DNA of 23,041 bases from an uncultured Bacilli bacterium (lineage in GTDB: Bacteria > Bacillota_I > Bacilli_A > RF39 > UBA660). How positions within the stretch are numbered: the stretch's first letter is position 1; each line of letters opens with the position of its first letter. A program made the translations under genes and the position numbers. Of this stretch, positions 1 to 7,512 are shown piece by piece. The stretch spans positions 1-23,041 of the forward strand of contig CAKPMH010000018.1 of NCBI GenBank assembly GCA_934167935.1, written 5' to 3'. The notes below the pieces were generated by a model. The model saw nothing but the letters and a program-made list of their open reading frames with translations, did no database searches and was not told the origin of the DNA.

Positions 1-294
1 ATACTATATGATGAAAAAAGTCTTACATTTAAAGAATTAACAACTAAAGCAGACTGTGATAAAGGTATGACTACTAAAGTTTTAGTTAAACTAAAAATGA
101 TGGGATATGTAACATATAATATAAAAAATATTGAAATTACAGATAAAGGTAAACTTACAGGAACTAAAATAAAAAATATATTAAAAGAATTAAGAAATAA
201 TTTAAATAAGAAGATAGGTGAAAAAGAGTTAAAAAATATTTATAATGAATTAAGTGATTTTAATAATATACTGGAGGGAGAATTAAAATGTTAG
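1..294 (+). CDS. MarR-like winged-helix regulator, C-terminal part
   Basis: The frame is open from the first base of the window, so the 5' end is missing; the internal ATG at 67 is not the real start. About 97 residues are visible. The early part (KELTTKADCDKGMTTKVLVKL) looks like the helix-turn-helix of MarR regulators, followed by a wing (GYVTYNIKNIEITDKG, with the typical TDKG turn) and a C-terminal helical stretch likely used for dimerisation. The stop codon overlaps the start of the ABC ATPase gene by 7 bases, so the two are co-transcribed and probably translationally coupled. MarR proteins often repress their own operon and an adjacent exporter; that role is inferred here. The fold assignment is fairly sure; the ligand and targets are unknown. 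Confidence 0.7.
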   Translation: MLYDEKSLTFKELTTKADCDKGMTTKVLVKLKMMGYVTYNIKNIEITDKGKLTGTKIKNILKELRNNLNKKIGEKELKNIYNELSDFNNILEGELKC

Positions 295-986
295 AATTAA
301 AAAATATTAAGAAAAGTTATAAAACTGGTGAATTTACACAACATGCTCTTAAAGGAGTAAGTTTAGTTTTTGATAATAATGAATTTGTTTCCATATTAGG
401 TGCATCAGGTAGTGGTAAAACAACTCTTTTAAATATTATTTCAGGGCTTGATAAAATAACAAAAGGAAAAATTATTTATAAAGGAAAAAACATTTCAAAA
501 TATAGTGATAGAAAAATGACAAAATTTAGAAAAAACAATTTAGGATTTATATTTCAAACATATAACTTATTAGAACATTTAAATGTATATGAAAATGTTC
601 TAGTAGGATCATACCTAGGAAAAAATAAAGCGAATGTAGATGAAATTATAAAAACAGTTGGGCTTTCTAAACATAAGAAAAAATATATGCATGAATTATC
701 AGGTGGTGAAATGCAAAGGGTGAGTATTGCAAGAGCTTTAGCTAAAAAACCATCAGTAATGTTTTGTGATGAACCAACAGGTGCTTTGGATGAAAAAACG
801 GGTAAAATAGTATTAGAAACACTTATAGAAGCAAATAATAAATTAAATACAACAATGATAATAGTAACACATAATCCAGGAATTGCTTTAATAGGTGATA
901 GAGTAATTAAAATGAATAGTGGAAAAATAGTAGAAGATATAAAAAATCTAAAAAGAATTGATCCTAAAGATATTCCTTGGGGCTAG
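288..986 (+). CDS. ABC transporter ATP-binding protein, MacB/LolD/BceA type
   Basis: This 232-residue cytoplasmic ATPase has every ABC motif: Walker A GASGSGKTT (38-46), Q-loop Q90, signature LSGGEMQR (137-144), Walker B ending CDEP with the catalytic E162, a D-loop (GALDE) and switch H195. The family normally powers an FtsX/MacB-type permease for export of peptides or lipoproteins or for antimicrobial-peptide resistance. The start has a strong GGAGGG site at 273-278. It overlaps the MarR-like gene, suggesting a regulated exporter. No permease gene follows: a terminator starts five bases after the stop and the next gene is a helicase. The permease may lie upstream of the window or elsewhere. 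The ATPase call is secure; the substrate is unknown. Confidence 0.93.
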   Translation: MLELKNIKKSYKTGEFTQHALKGVSLVFDNNEFVSILGASGSGKTTLLNIISGLDKITKGKIIYKGKNISKYSDRKMTKFRKNNLGFIFQTYNLLEHLNVYENVLVGSYLGKNKANVDEIIKTVGLSKHKKKYMHELSGGEMQRVSIARALAKKPSVMFCDEPTGALDEKTGKIVLETLIEANNKLNTTMIIVTHNPGIALIGDRVIKMNSGKIVEDIKNLKRIDPKDIPWG

Positions 987-990
987 TTTT

Positions 991-1020
991 AAAGAAATAA
1001 AAATTATTTCTTTTTTTTTT
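991..1020 (+). terminator. Rho-independent terminator after the ABC ATPase gene
   Basis: A perfect 10-bp stem, AAAGAAATAA (991-1000) with TTATTTCTTT (1004-1013), and a 3-base loop, continues into a run of T to 1020. The stem is AU-rich, but its position directly after the stop codon and the T tract support it. It closes the MarR-ABC operon. Confidence 0.8.
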
Positions 1021-1026
1021 ATAATT

Positions 1027-1035
1027 TGTTATAAT
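1027..1035 (+). promoter_or_regulatory. Extended -10 promoter for the SNF2 helicase gene
   Basis: TGT followed by a consensus TATAAT (1030-1035) lies 22 bases upstream of the start codon. No good -35 hexamer sits 16-18 bases upstream, where the terminator T tract lies, so this looks like an extended -10 promoter. An AAAGGAAG ribosome binding site follows at 1043-1050. Confidence 0.6.
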
Positions 1036-1057
1036 AACACTTAAAGGAAGTGGCTAT

Positions 1058-4000
1058 ATGAATGATTTAAAGGAATTAAAAATAAAAAATTTCGTATTAT
1101 ATCAAGATTATTGTGATGCAAGTAAAGTTTCTAAAAATTATATAAAGATTAAAAAAATAGACAAAGAATATAATAATTCAATTATTTATAATTTTAATAT
1201 TTCATACAGTAATCAACAAATAAAAGTTAGAAATAACAAAATAATAGATGTAAAATGCGATTGCTTTAGATTTGGTTATTATAATTCTTGTATACATGTA
1301 GCGGCTATTTTATATAATTATTATGATTATATAAAAACAGGAGATATGACTATAATAGATAAAGAAATATCTTTAGGTATAATGAATGAATTAAAGGTTA
1401 ATAGAAGTAATGAAATAAAGAAAAAATGTGATATAGAAATAGATATAAAAGCAGAATCAAATTATTCATTTCTTAATTTAAAAATAGGTGAAAAAAGGAA
1501 ATATTGTTTAAAACCAAAAGCCAATTCCTTTTTTAATTGTTATTACAATAACGGATGTAGTGTTAAATTTGGTAAAGAATTTATATATTCTAGTGATAAA
1601 TATTATTTTAGTGATGAAGATAAAAAAATAATAGATTTTGCTTATGATATATATGCTTCACAATATAAAAATAATGATTTTATTTTAACAGAATATAAAT
1701 TAAGAGAAATACTTGAACTTAAAAAAGAAAAAAATATATCAGTAAATGGAATTAAAGTATTTGAAATAAAAGAATATACTCCATCTACAACACTAGATAA
1801 AAAAGACAACAATTATAATTTATCATTCGATCTAAATTTTGATAATATATTACCATTATCAAATAGCTTTAAATATATCTTCTATATAAATAAAATATTA
1901 ATATTAAAAGATGACTTTGCTAAATTATTAAAAAGTTTATTATATAATAATATAAATAAATTAGTATTTAATGATACAAGCATATTTTCAAATTCCGTTC
2001 TTCCTATTGTTAGAAATAATATAGAAGTAACAGAAAATGTAAAAGATATAGTAATAATAAAAAAGCCTAAAACAAAATTATATTTTGATTTAAATTCCAA
2101 AAAAATTAAATTAGATATAAAATTTGAATATAAAGATAAAACAATATCATATTATGAAAAAGATGAAGAAATATTAAGAGATACAGAATATGAGGAAAAA
2201 GTAAAAAATGAAATGTTAGAATTAGGTTTTATAATAGAAAAGGATAAATTCATATTAAAAGATATAGATGAAATAGGATACTTACTAGAAGAAGAATTAA
2301 TAAAATTAAAAGATAAGTATGAAGTATATACAAGTGAAAAACTAGATAAAGTAAATATTGTAAAAAAAAGTAATATAAAAAGTACCTTTTCAATTGGTAG
2401 GGATAATATACTAAAATTTGATTTTAACATAGATAATATAGGAAATGACGAATTAATAGATATATTTGATAGTTTAAATAAAAAAAAGAAGTATTATAAA
2501 TTAAAATCAGGTAATTATCTAGATTTAACAAATGATAAATTATTAGAACTAAAATCATTAACAGAAGAAATTAATTTATCTAATAAAGATATACTAAGTA
2601 ATGATATAAAAATACCAAAATATAGAGCAATATATTTAGATAGTTTAAGTAATAAATATAGTATAATTACTAAAGATAATTTATTTAATAAATTTATTAC
2701 CAATTTTAAAGAATATAAAAATATAGATTTAAAATTAACAAAAGAAGAAAAAAACATATTAAGAGATTATCAAGAAGTAGGAGTAAAATGGTTATATAAT
2801 ATATATAAATGTGATTTAGGAGGAATACTTGCTGATGAAATGGGACTTGGTAAATCACTACAAACTTTATACTTAATAAAGAAAATACTTAAAGAAAAAA
2901 AAGATGCTAAAATATTAATAGTAACACCTACATCATTATGTTATAACTGGGAAAGAGAAATACAAAAATTTACACCTAATTTAAAATATCATGTATTTAC
3001 AGAAACAAAAAATATAAGAAAAGAAAATTTGAAAAATAAAAAAATAAATGTTTATATTACATCATATGGATTACTTAGAGAAGATATAGAATATTATAAA
3101 GAACAAAACTTTGAAATATTTATAATAGATGAAGCTCAAAATATAAAAAATCCGACATCTTTAATATCAAAATCTGTAAAAATTATAAATGCTAGAACAA
3201 AACTAGCTCTTACAGGAACACCACTTGAAAATAGTTTAACCGAATTATTTAGTATATTTGATTTTATAATGCCAGGCTTTTTTAATAGTTTAAATGACTT
3301 TAATCATAAATATTCTTTTAAAGATTTTGAAAGTGATAAAGATAAATTAGAACTTTTAAATAATCAAATAAAACCATTTATTTTAAGAAGAAAAAAAGAA
3401 AACGTTATAAAAGATCTTCCACCTAAAATGGAAAATAATATATATATTGAATTAGAAGAAACACAAAAAGAAATATATGCATCAATGGTAGAAAAAACTA
3501 AAAATAAAATGGATGAGTTAATAAAAGAAGAAGGATTTACAAAATCGAGATTTGAAATTTTAAAATTACTTACAAGGTTAAGACAAATATGTATTGATCC
3601 TAAAATAATATTTGAAAATTATGATAAAGAATCATCTAAAATAGTAGAAGTAATTAAAGTAATAAAAGAATTAAAAGAAAATAATCATAAAATATTATTA
3701 TTTAGCTCATTTAGAACAGCTTTATCTATTATTGAAAAAGAATTAAATAAAAATAAAATAAGTTATTATTTAATAGATGGAAGTGTATCATCTATTAAAA
3801 GAATGGAATTAGTAGATAAATTTAATAGTGATGATACAACTGTATTTTTAATAATGTTAAAAGCAGGTGGGACAGGACTTAATCTAACAAGTGCTGATAC
3901 GGTAATACATCTAGATTTGTGGTGGAATCCACAAGCAGAAAATCAAGCAACAGATAGAGCACATAGAATAGGTCAAAAAAAGATAGTAGAAGTAATTAAA

Positions 4001-4150
4001 TTTATTTCAAAAGGAACTATTGAAGAGAGAATATTAGAATTACAAGAAAAGAAAAAGAAGTTATCAGATTCTATAATAGAGGGAAATACAAGAGATCAAA
4101 ATTTAATAGGTACTTTATCAGAAAGAGATATAAAAGAATTATTATCATAG
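1058..4150 (+). CDS. SNF2-family helicase with N-terminal SWIM zinc finger
   Basis: The 1030-residue protein opens with a SWIM-type zinc site, C67-x-C69-x8-C78-x-H80, followed by a long poorly conserved region (about 90-560) seen in bacterial SNF2 proteins. The motor spans about 570-1030: motif I DEMGLGKS (593-600, K599), motif II DEAQ (691-694), motif III LTGTPLEN, and C-terminal motifs including GGTGLNLT and DRAHRIGQ (966-973). Family members are double-stranded DNA translocases that remodel protein-DNA or polymerase-DNA complexes; the Firmicute relatives (YwqA-like) are poorly characterised. The start follows AAAGGAAG seven bases upstream. It has its own promoter and lies ahead of a Nudix and an EEP gene, which may hint at nucleic acid maintenance, but a second weak promoter separates them. 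Confidence 0.93.
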   Translation: MNDLKELKIKNFVLYQDYCDASKVSKNYIKIKKIDKEYNNSIIYNFNISYSNQQIKVRNNKIIDVKCDCFRFGYYNSCIHVAAILYNYYDYIKTGDMTIIDKEISLGIMNELKVNRSNEIKKKCDIEIDIKAESNYSFLNLKIGEKRKYCLKPKANSFFNCYYNNGCSVKFGKEFIYSSDKYYFSDEDKKIIDFAYDIYASQYKNNDFILTEYKLREILELKKEKNISVNGIKVFEIKEYTPSTTLDKKDNNYNLSFDLNFDNILPLSNSFKYIFYINKILILKDDFAKLLKSLLYNNINKLVFNDTSIFSNSVLPIVRNNIEVTENVKDIVIIKKPKTKLYFDLNSKKIKLDIKFEYKDKTISYYEKDEEILRDTEYEEKVKNEMLELGFIIEKDKFILKDIDEIGYLLEEELIKLKDKYEVYTSEKLDKVNIVKKSNIKSTFSIGRDNILKFDFNIDNIGNDELIDIFDSLNKKKKYYKLKSGNYLDLTNDKLLELKSLTEEINLSNKDILSNDIKIPKYRAIYLDSLSNKYSIITKDNLFNKFITNFKEYKNIDLKLTKEEKNILRDYQEVGVKWLYNIYKCDLGGILADEMGLGKSLQTLYLIKKILKEKKDAKILIVTPTSLCYNWEREIQKFTPNLKYHVFTETKNIRKENLKNKKINVYITSYGLLREDIEYYKEQNFEIFIIDEAQNIKNPTSLISKSVKIINARTKLALTGTPLENSLTELFSIFDFIMPGFFNSLNDFNHKYSFKDFESDKDKLELLNNQIKPFILRRKKENVIKDLPPKMENNIYIELEETQKEIYASMVEKTKNKMDELIKEEGFTKSRFEILKLLTRLRQICIDPKIIFENYDKESSKIVEVIKVIKELKENNHKILLFSSFRTALSIIEKELNKNKISYYLIDGSVSSIKRMELVDKFNSDDTTVFLIMLKAGGTGLNLTSADTVIHLDLWWNPQAENQATDRAHRIGQKKIVEVIKFISKGTIEERILELQEKKKKLSDSIIEGNTRDQNLIGTLSERDIKELLS

Positions 4151-4170
4151 TTCTTTTTTTCTTTAAAATA

Positions 4171-4179
4171 TGTTAAAAT
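4171..4179 (+). promoter_or_regulatory. Possible extended -10 promoter for the Nudix-EEP pair
   Basis: TGT plus TAAAAT (4174-4179) sits 16 bases before the Nudix start, matching the TGN extended -10 pattern seen elsewhere in the window. No clear -35 and no hairpin terminator is seen in the 44-base gap, so read-through from the helicase gene is equally possible. Confidence 0.4.
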
Positions 4180-4194
4180 TAATTTGGTGGTAAT

Positions 4195-4683
4195 ATGAAA
4201 ACAATAATAAAAAATGATTTAAATATAAAAGAAGAGGATATAAAAGATGTAGAAATAAGAGTAAAAGCTATATTAATAAATAATTTGGATGAAATATTAT
4301 TTGGATATTCTTATAATTGTTATCAATTAATAGGTGGACATGTAGAAGAAAAAGAAAAATTAATTGAAACACTAAAAAGAGAAATTACTGAAGAGGCAGG
4401 AATTACTTTAGAAATACCCGAAAAAAAACCAGACGCCATATATATAGAATACTTAAAAAATAAAAAGAAAGTGATTTATTATTATATAATTAAATGTAAT
4501 GAAAAAATTAATTTAAAAAATACAAATTATACAAAAGAAGAAAAAATAGGAAATTTCAATTTAAGATACATAAAAATAAAAGATTTAAAAAAAGAAATAA
4601 TAGATAATTCTAAAAAATATAGTGATGCATTAGTAATTGCAAATGAAATGTTACCAGTATTTAAAGAGTTAGGACTTATATGA
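4195..4683 (+). CDS. Nudix hydrolase
   Basis: This 162-residue protein contains a complete Nudix box at residues 48-70, G-x5-E-x7-REITEEAGI, which binds metal and cleaves nucleoside diphosphate-X substrates. The upstream strand VKAILINNLDEILFGYS fits the first beta-hairpin of the fold. The substrate cannot be read from the sequence; candidates include damaged nucleotides, NDP-sugars or capped RNA ends. The ribosome binding site is GGTGGT at 4186-4191. The stop overlaps the next start as ATGA, so translation of the two is coupled and their products may act in the same nucleotide or nucleic-acid clean-up process (inference). Confidence 0.92.
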   Translation: MKTIIKNDLNIKEEDIKDVEIRVKAILINNLDEILFGYSYNCYQLIGGHVEEKEKLIETLKREITEEAGITLEIPEKKPDAIYIEYLKNKKKVIYYYIIKCNEKINLKNTNYTKEEKIGNFNLRYIKIKDLKKEIIDNSKKYSDALVIANEMLPVFKELGLI

Positions 4684-5453
4684 AAATAGGAACTCTTAAT
4701 TTAAGAAATAATAAAGTAAATAGAGAAGGCGGATTAAGAAGCGATGGATTTAGTAATGCTAAAATGATCGCAAATCATATAATAAATGAACAATTTGATA
4801 TACTAGGTACTCAAGAATTAACTAGAAATTATAAAAAAGAAATAATGAAATTTTTACCTAACTATAAATTTTATGGTGGATATAGATATGGTAACAATAT
4901 AATATCTAATAGCATTAAAATAATTAAAGATTATAATGAAAATAATAATATAATAACAAAATATAAAGTAATCAAAAAAAGAACTAAATTATTACCTATA
5001 ATACCATTTAATATAAATAAATTAATAAATGTTATAAAATTAAAAAAAATATTTCCAAGAATAGTTACAATTATAATATTAGAGGATAGTAATAAAAGAA
5101 AGATATGTGCTATAAATACACATTTAGATTTCAAAATAATGAATTTACAAAAAAGGCAACTAAATAAATTATTTAAAATAATAAAAAAATATAGAAAATA
5201 TCCAATTATAATAACAGGAGACTTTAATATAGAAATAACTAATGATATATTTAATGAATTTATAGAAAAATTAAAATTATTAAATATATATAGAATAGAT
5301 ATAAATGATAAAACAAATGATAGAAAATTTAAAACTAAAACAGCAATAGATCATATATTTTTATCAAATGAATTTAAAGTTATAAATAAAGGTGTAAATG
5401 ATTTAGGAGATATAACAGATCATAAAGAAGTATATGTAGAGGTACATATTTAA
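4680..5453 (+). CDS. Endonuclease/exonuclease/phosphatase (EEP) family protein
   Basis: This 257-residue protein shows the ordered EEP metal-enzyme signatures: an N-terminal LNLRNN strand, GTQE with the metal-binding E46, NTHLD with H148, TGDFN with D181 and N183, IDHIF (D224, H225), and TDHK with the C-terminal catalytic H248. The fold includes exonuclease III-like nucleases, sphingomyelinases and inositol phosphatases. There is no signal peptide, so it is probably cytoplasmic. Coupling to the Nudix gene favours a nucleotide or DNA substrate, but this is inference. The region of about residues 75-135 is very rich in Ile, Asn and Lys and may be lineage-specific. Only a weak AGGA precedes the start, consistent with translational coupling. 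Confidence 0.9.
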   Translation: MKIGTLNLRNNKVNREGGLRSDGFSNAKMIANHIINEQFDILGTQELTRNYKKEIMKFLPNYKFYGGYRYGNNIISNSIKIIKDYNENNNIITKYKVIKKRTKLLPIIPFNINKLINVIKLKKIFPRIVTIIILEDSNKRKICAINTHLDFKIMNLQKRQLNKLFKIIKKYRKYPIIITGDFNIEITNDIFNEFIEKLKLLNIYRIDINDKTNDRKFKTKTAIDHIFLSNEFKVINKGVNDLGDITDHKEVYVEVHI

Positions 5454-5509
5454 CTTAAATTTTTTGTAAAAAGAAAGATTTTTTTATTAATAAAAAAGAA
5501 TATTATATA

Positions 5510-5538
5510 TTGTTATATATTGTCATATATGGTATACT
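5510..5538 (+). promoter_or_regulatory. Promoter of the hydrolase-acyltransferase-kinase operon
   Basis: TTGTTA (5510-5515) and TATACT (5533-5538) are separated by exactly 17 bases. They lie in a region with a repeated TATATTGT-TATAT pattern (about 5502-5530) and upstream of an AAGGTGA ribosome binding site. The repeated element overlapping the -35 could be an operator; that is a guess. Confidence 0.65.
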
Positions 5539-5566
5539 TTTGTAAGTAGGTGTAAGGTGATAATTA

Positions 5567-6475
5567 ATGAAAAAAAATTATAATAAAATTTCCATAAAAA
5601 GTAGAATAATTAACTATTTACTTAAATTTACCAATAGTAAAGAAATTTTTTCTTCTGAAGATAAAACAAAAAAATATATAGAAAAAATTTCAAAAAAAAT
5701 AGATAGATATAATTTACCAGTAAAACTTGGTATGAAATTAGAAGAATTTAGTTATAAAGTATATAGTTATAATGGAAATATAAATGATAGTAATAAAATA
5801 TTGCTCTATATTCATGGTGGTTCATATATAGAAGAAGCAATAAGTTATCAAATAAAATTTGCAATGAAAATTGCAAAAAGAACAAAATCTGTCTTGATAA
5901 TGCCAATTTATCCTTTAGCACCTAAAGGAAATTACAAAATAATGTATAACTTTATTGATGAGATATATGATAAAATTACCTCTAGTAAAAAAAATATAAA
6001 TTTTTTAGGAGATTCTGCAGGTGGTGGTTTTGTTTTGTCTTATGCTATGTATTTGAGAAATAATAGCAAACCTCAACCAAATAATATAATTATGATGTCA
6101 CCATGGGTAGACATTTCAATGAGTAACCCTGAGTTGAAAATTTCAGAAAAAATTGATTCAATGAGTGGAATTGACGGAAACAAATATTGTGGATCTATTT
6201 GGGCAGATAGTTTAGATAAAAAAAATTATTTAGTGAGTCCTATATATGGTGAATTTAGTAATTTAGGTAAAATAACTATAATTACTGGTGGTAAAGATAT
6301 ATTAAAACCAGATTGTTCAAAATTAAGTAAAATTCTTGATGAAAATTTAATTGAACATAATTATATAGAATATAAAGGTCAAGGCCATGATTTTGGCGCA
6401 TATCCAACAAAAGAAGGAAATATGGTTATAGAAGATATTGCAAATATAATTAATAATGGTGATGAAAATGAATGA
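5567..6475 (+). CDS. Alpha/beta hydrolase, hormone-sensitive-lipase/acetyl-esterase type
   Basis: The 302-residue protein carries the oxyanion-hole motif HGGSY (83-87) and the nucleophile elbow GDSAGGG with S150, the pattern of the HSL/Aes esterase family. D244 (in GGKDILKPD) and H274 (in GQGHDF) are in place to complete the catalytic triad. It should hydrolyse carboxyl esters of short or medium acyl chains. There is no clear signal peptide. It is first in an operon with a PlsC-like acyltransferase and a hybrid histidine kinase, suggesting a joint role in lipid or envelope acyl chemistry (inference). Leu is encoded by TTG in 5 of 20 cases, more than in neighbouring operons. The AAGGTGA site at 5554-5560 supports the start. 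Confidence 0.9.
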   Translation: MKKNYNKISIKSRIINYLLKFTNSKEIFSSEDKTKKYIEKISKKIDRYNLPVKLGMKLEEFSYKVYSYNGNINDSNKILLYIHGGSYIEEAISYQIKFAMKIAKRTKSVLIMPIYPLAPKGNYKIMYNFIDEIYDKITSSKKNINFLGDSAGGGFVLSYAMYLRNNSKPQPNNIIMMSPWVDISMSNPELKISEKIDSMSGIDGNKYCGSIWADSLDKKNYLVSPIYGEFSNLGKITIITGGKDILKPDCSKLSKILDENLIEHNYIEYKGQGHDFGAYPTKEGNMVIEDIANIINNGDENE

Positions 6476-7508
6476 TAATAAAGATTTTAAACCGCTTTCA
6501 TTTTGGAGAGAATTGTTATTAAATGATGATCAATTATGCAATTATTATTTAAAAAAAAGAAAATATGAGTATGAAAATGGCAAAGCATTAAAAGGACTAA
6601 AATGGAGAGATAAATTGCATCCAGTTTTGTTATCACTAATTAGACTAAATAGAAAATTTATTGCTAAACAAAGTTTAACTATAATAAATGATAAAAGGAT
6701 ACAATCTGATAAACCTGTTATCTATGCTATAACACATGTTGGAGTTTATGATTATCAGATTGTATGTGAGGCAATAAAAGAACACCAGTATCCATTTGCT
6801 GGTGATCCAGAAACTATGTATCGATCAGGAGATGGATTATTATTGTCTTTAAATGGACTTATATATTGTGATACAAATTCAAAGGAAGATAGAAAAATTG
6901 CATTACAAACATCTAAAGAGTTATTAAAAAATAATGAGAATTTATTGATATATCCAGAAGGTGTATGGAATTTAACACCAAATTTATTGTCATTGCCATT
7001 ATTTCCAGGAATAATAAATATGGCTTTGGAAACTGGTTGTGATATTGTACCTGTTGCTGTAGAACAATATGGAAAAGAATTTTATGTAAATATTGGAAAA
7101 AATATTGAGATGAATAATATATCTATAAATGAGGAAAATAAAAAATTTTATATTGAAAAAGAGAAGGAAAAATTAAGAGATACACTGGCTGGATTAAAAT
7201 GGGAAATTTATGAATCAAGAAGTATAGAAGAAAGAAAAAATTTAGGTTTGTATGAAGATGAATTACAAAATTTTATTGATACTAGATTAAATGAGTGGAT
7301 AAATCCTAAAACAAAAAAACCATACTATAATAGAAAATTAGTAAAAGAAAGAACCTTTCGAGAAAAGAATATTTCATTACCTGAAGATGTTTATTCATAT
7401 ATAAAAAAATTAAATATTTCTAAAAATAATGCGTTTATTTTTAGAAATGATAATAGCTTACCAGATGTAATAAAAAAAGAAATAAAAGAAAGATTAAAAA
7501 GTAGGTGA
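6468..7508 (+). CDS. PlsC-like lysophospholipid acyltransferase family protein
   Basis: About 346 residues contain the acyltransferase catalytic motif H-x4-D (H90 to D95, in THVGVYD) and the glycerol-phosphate-binding PEGVWN block (163-168), with PLFPGI and IVPVAVEQ following as in the LPLAT superfamily. The likely reaction is transfer of an acyl chain to a lysophospholipid or glycerol-phosphate acceptor at the membrane. The C-terminal ~130 residues are charged and not part of the core. In-frame ATGs at 6456 and 6462 are also possible; I chose 6468 because a GGTGAT site (6458-6463) then falls four bases upstream, as at other starts here. The gene overlaps the hydrolase by 8 bases. TTG leucine codons are frequent (about 9 of 42). 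Confidence 0.87.
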   Translation: MNDNKDFKPLSFWRELLLNDDQLCNYYLKKRKYEYENGKALKGLKWRDKLHPVLLSLIRLNRKFIAKQSLTIINDKRIQSDKPVIYAITHVGVYDYQIVCEAIKEHQYPFAGDPETMYRSGDGLLLSLNGLIYCDTNSKEDRKIALQTSKELLKNNENLLIYPEGVWNLTPNLLSLPLFPGIINMALETGCDIVPVAVEQYGKEFYVNIGKNIEMNNISINEENKKFYIEKEKEKLRDTLAGLKWEIYESRSIEERKNLGLYEDELQNFIDTRLNEWINPKTKKPYYNRKLVKERTFREKNISLPEDVYSYIKKLNISKNNAFIFRNDNSLPDVIKKEIKERLKSR

Positions 7509-7512
7509 TAGT

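Noticed and set aside
1058..5453. A phage-defence island based on the SNF2, Nudix and EEP genes
   Set aside because: No restriction, retron, CBASS or other effector motif, no integrase and no flanking repeats are seen; the genes are also common as housekeeping or accessory functions.
5480..5497. Perfect 18-base palindrome of T and A residues as a terminator for the EEP gene
   Set aside because: The arms are only A-T pairs, the centre has no loop, and no T run follows; it is as likely to be AT-rich chance.
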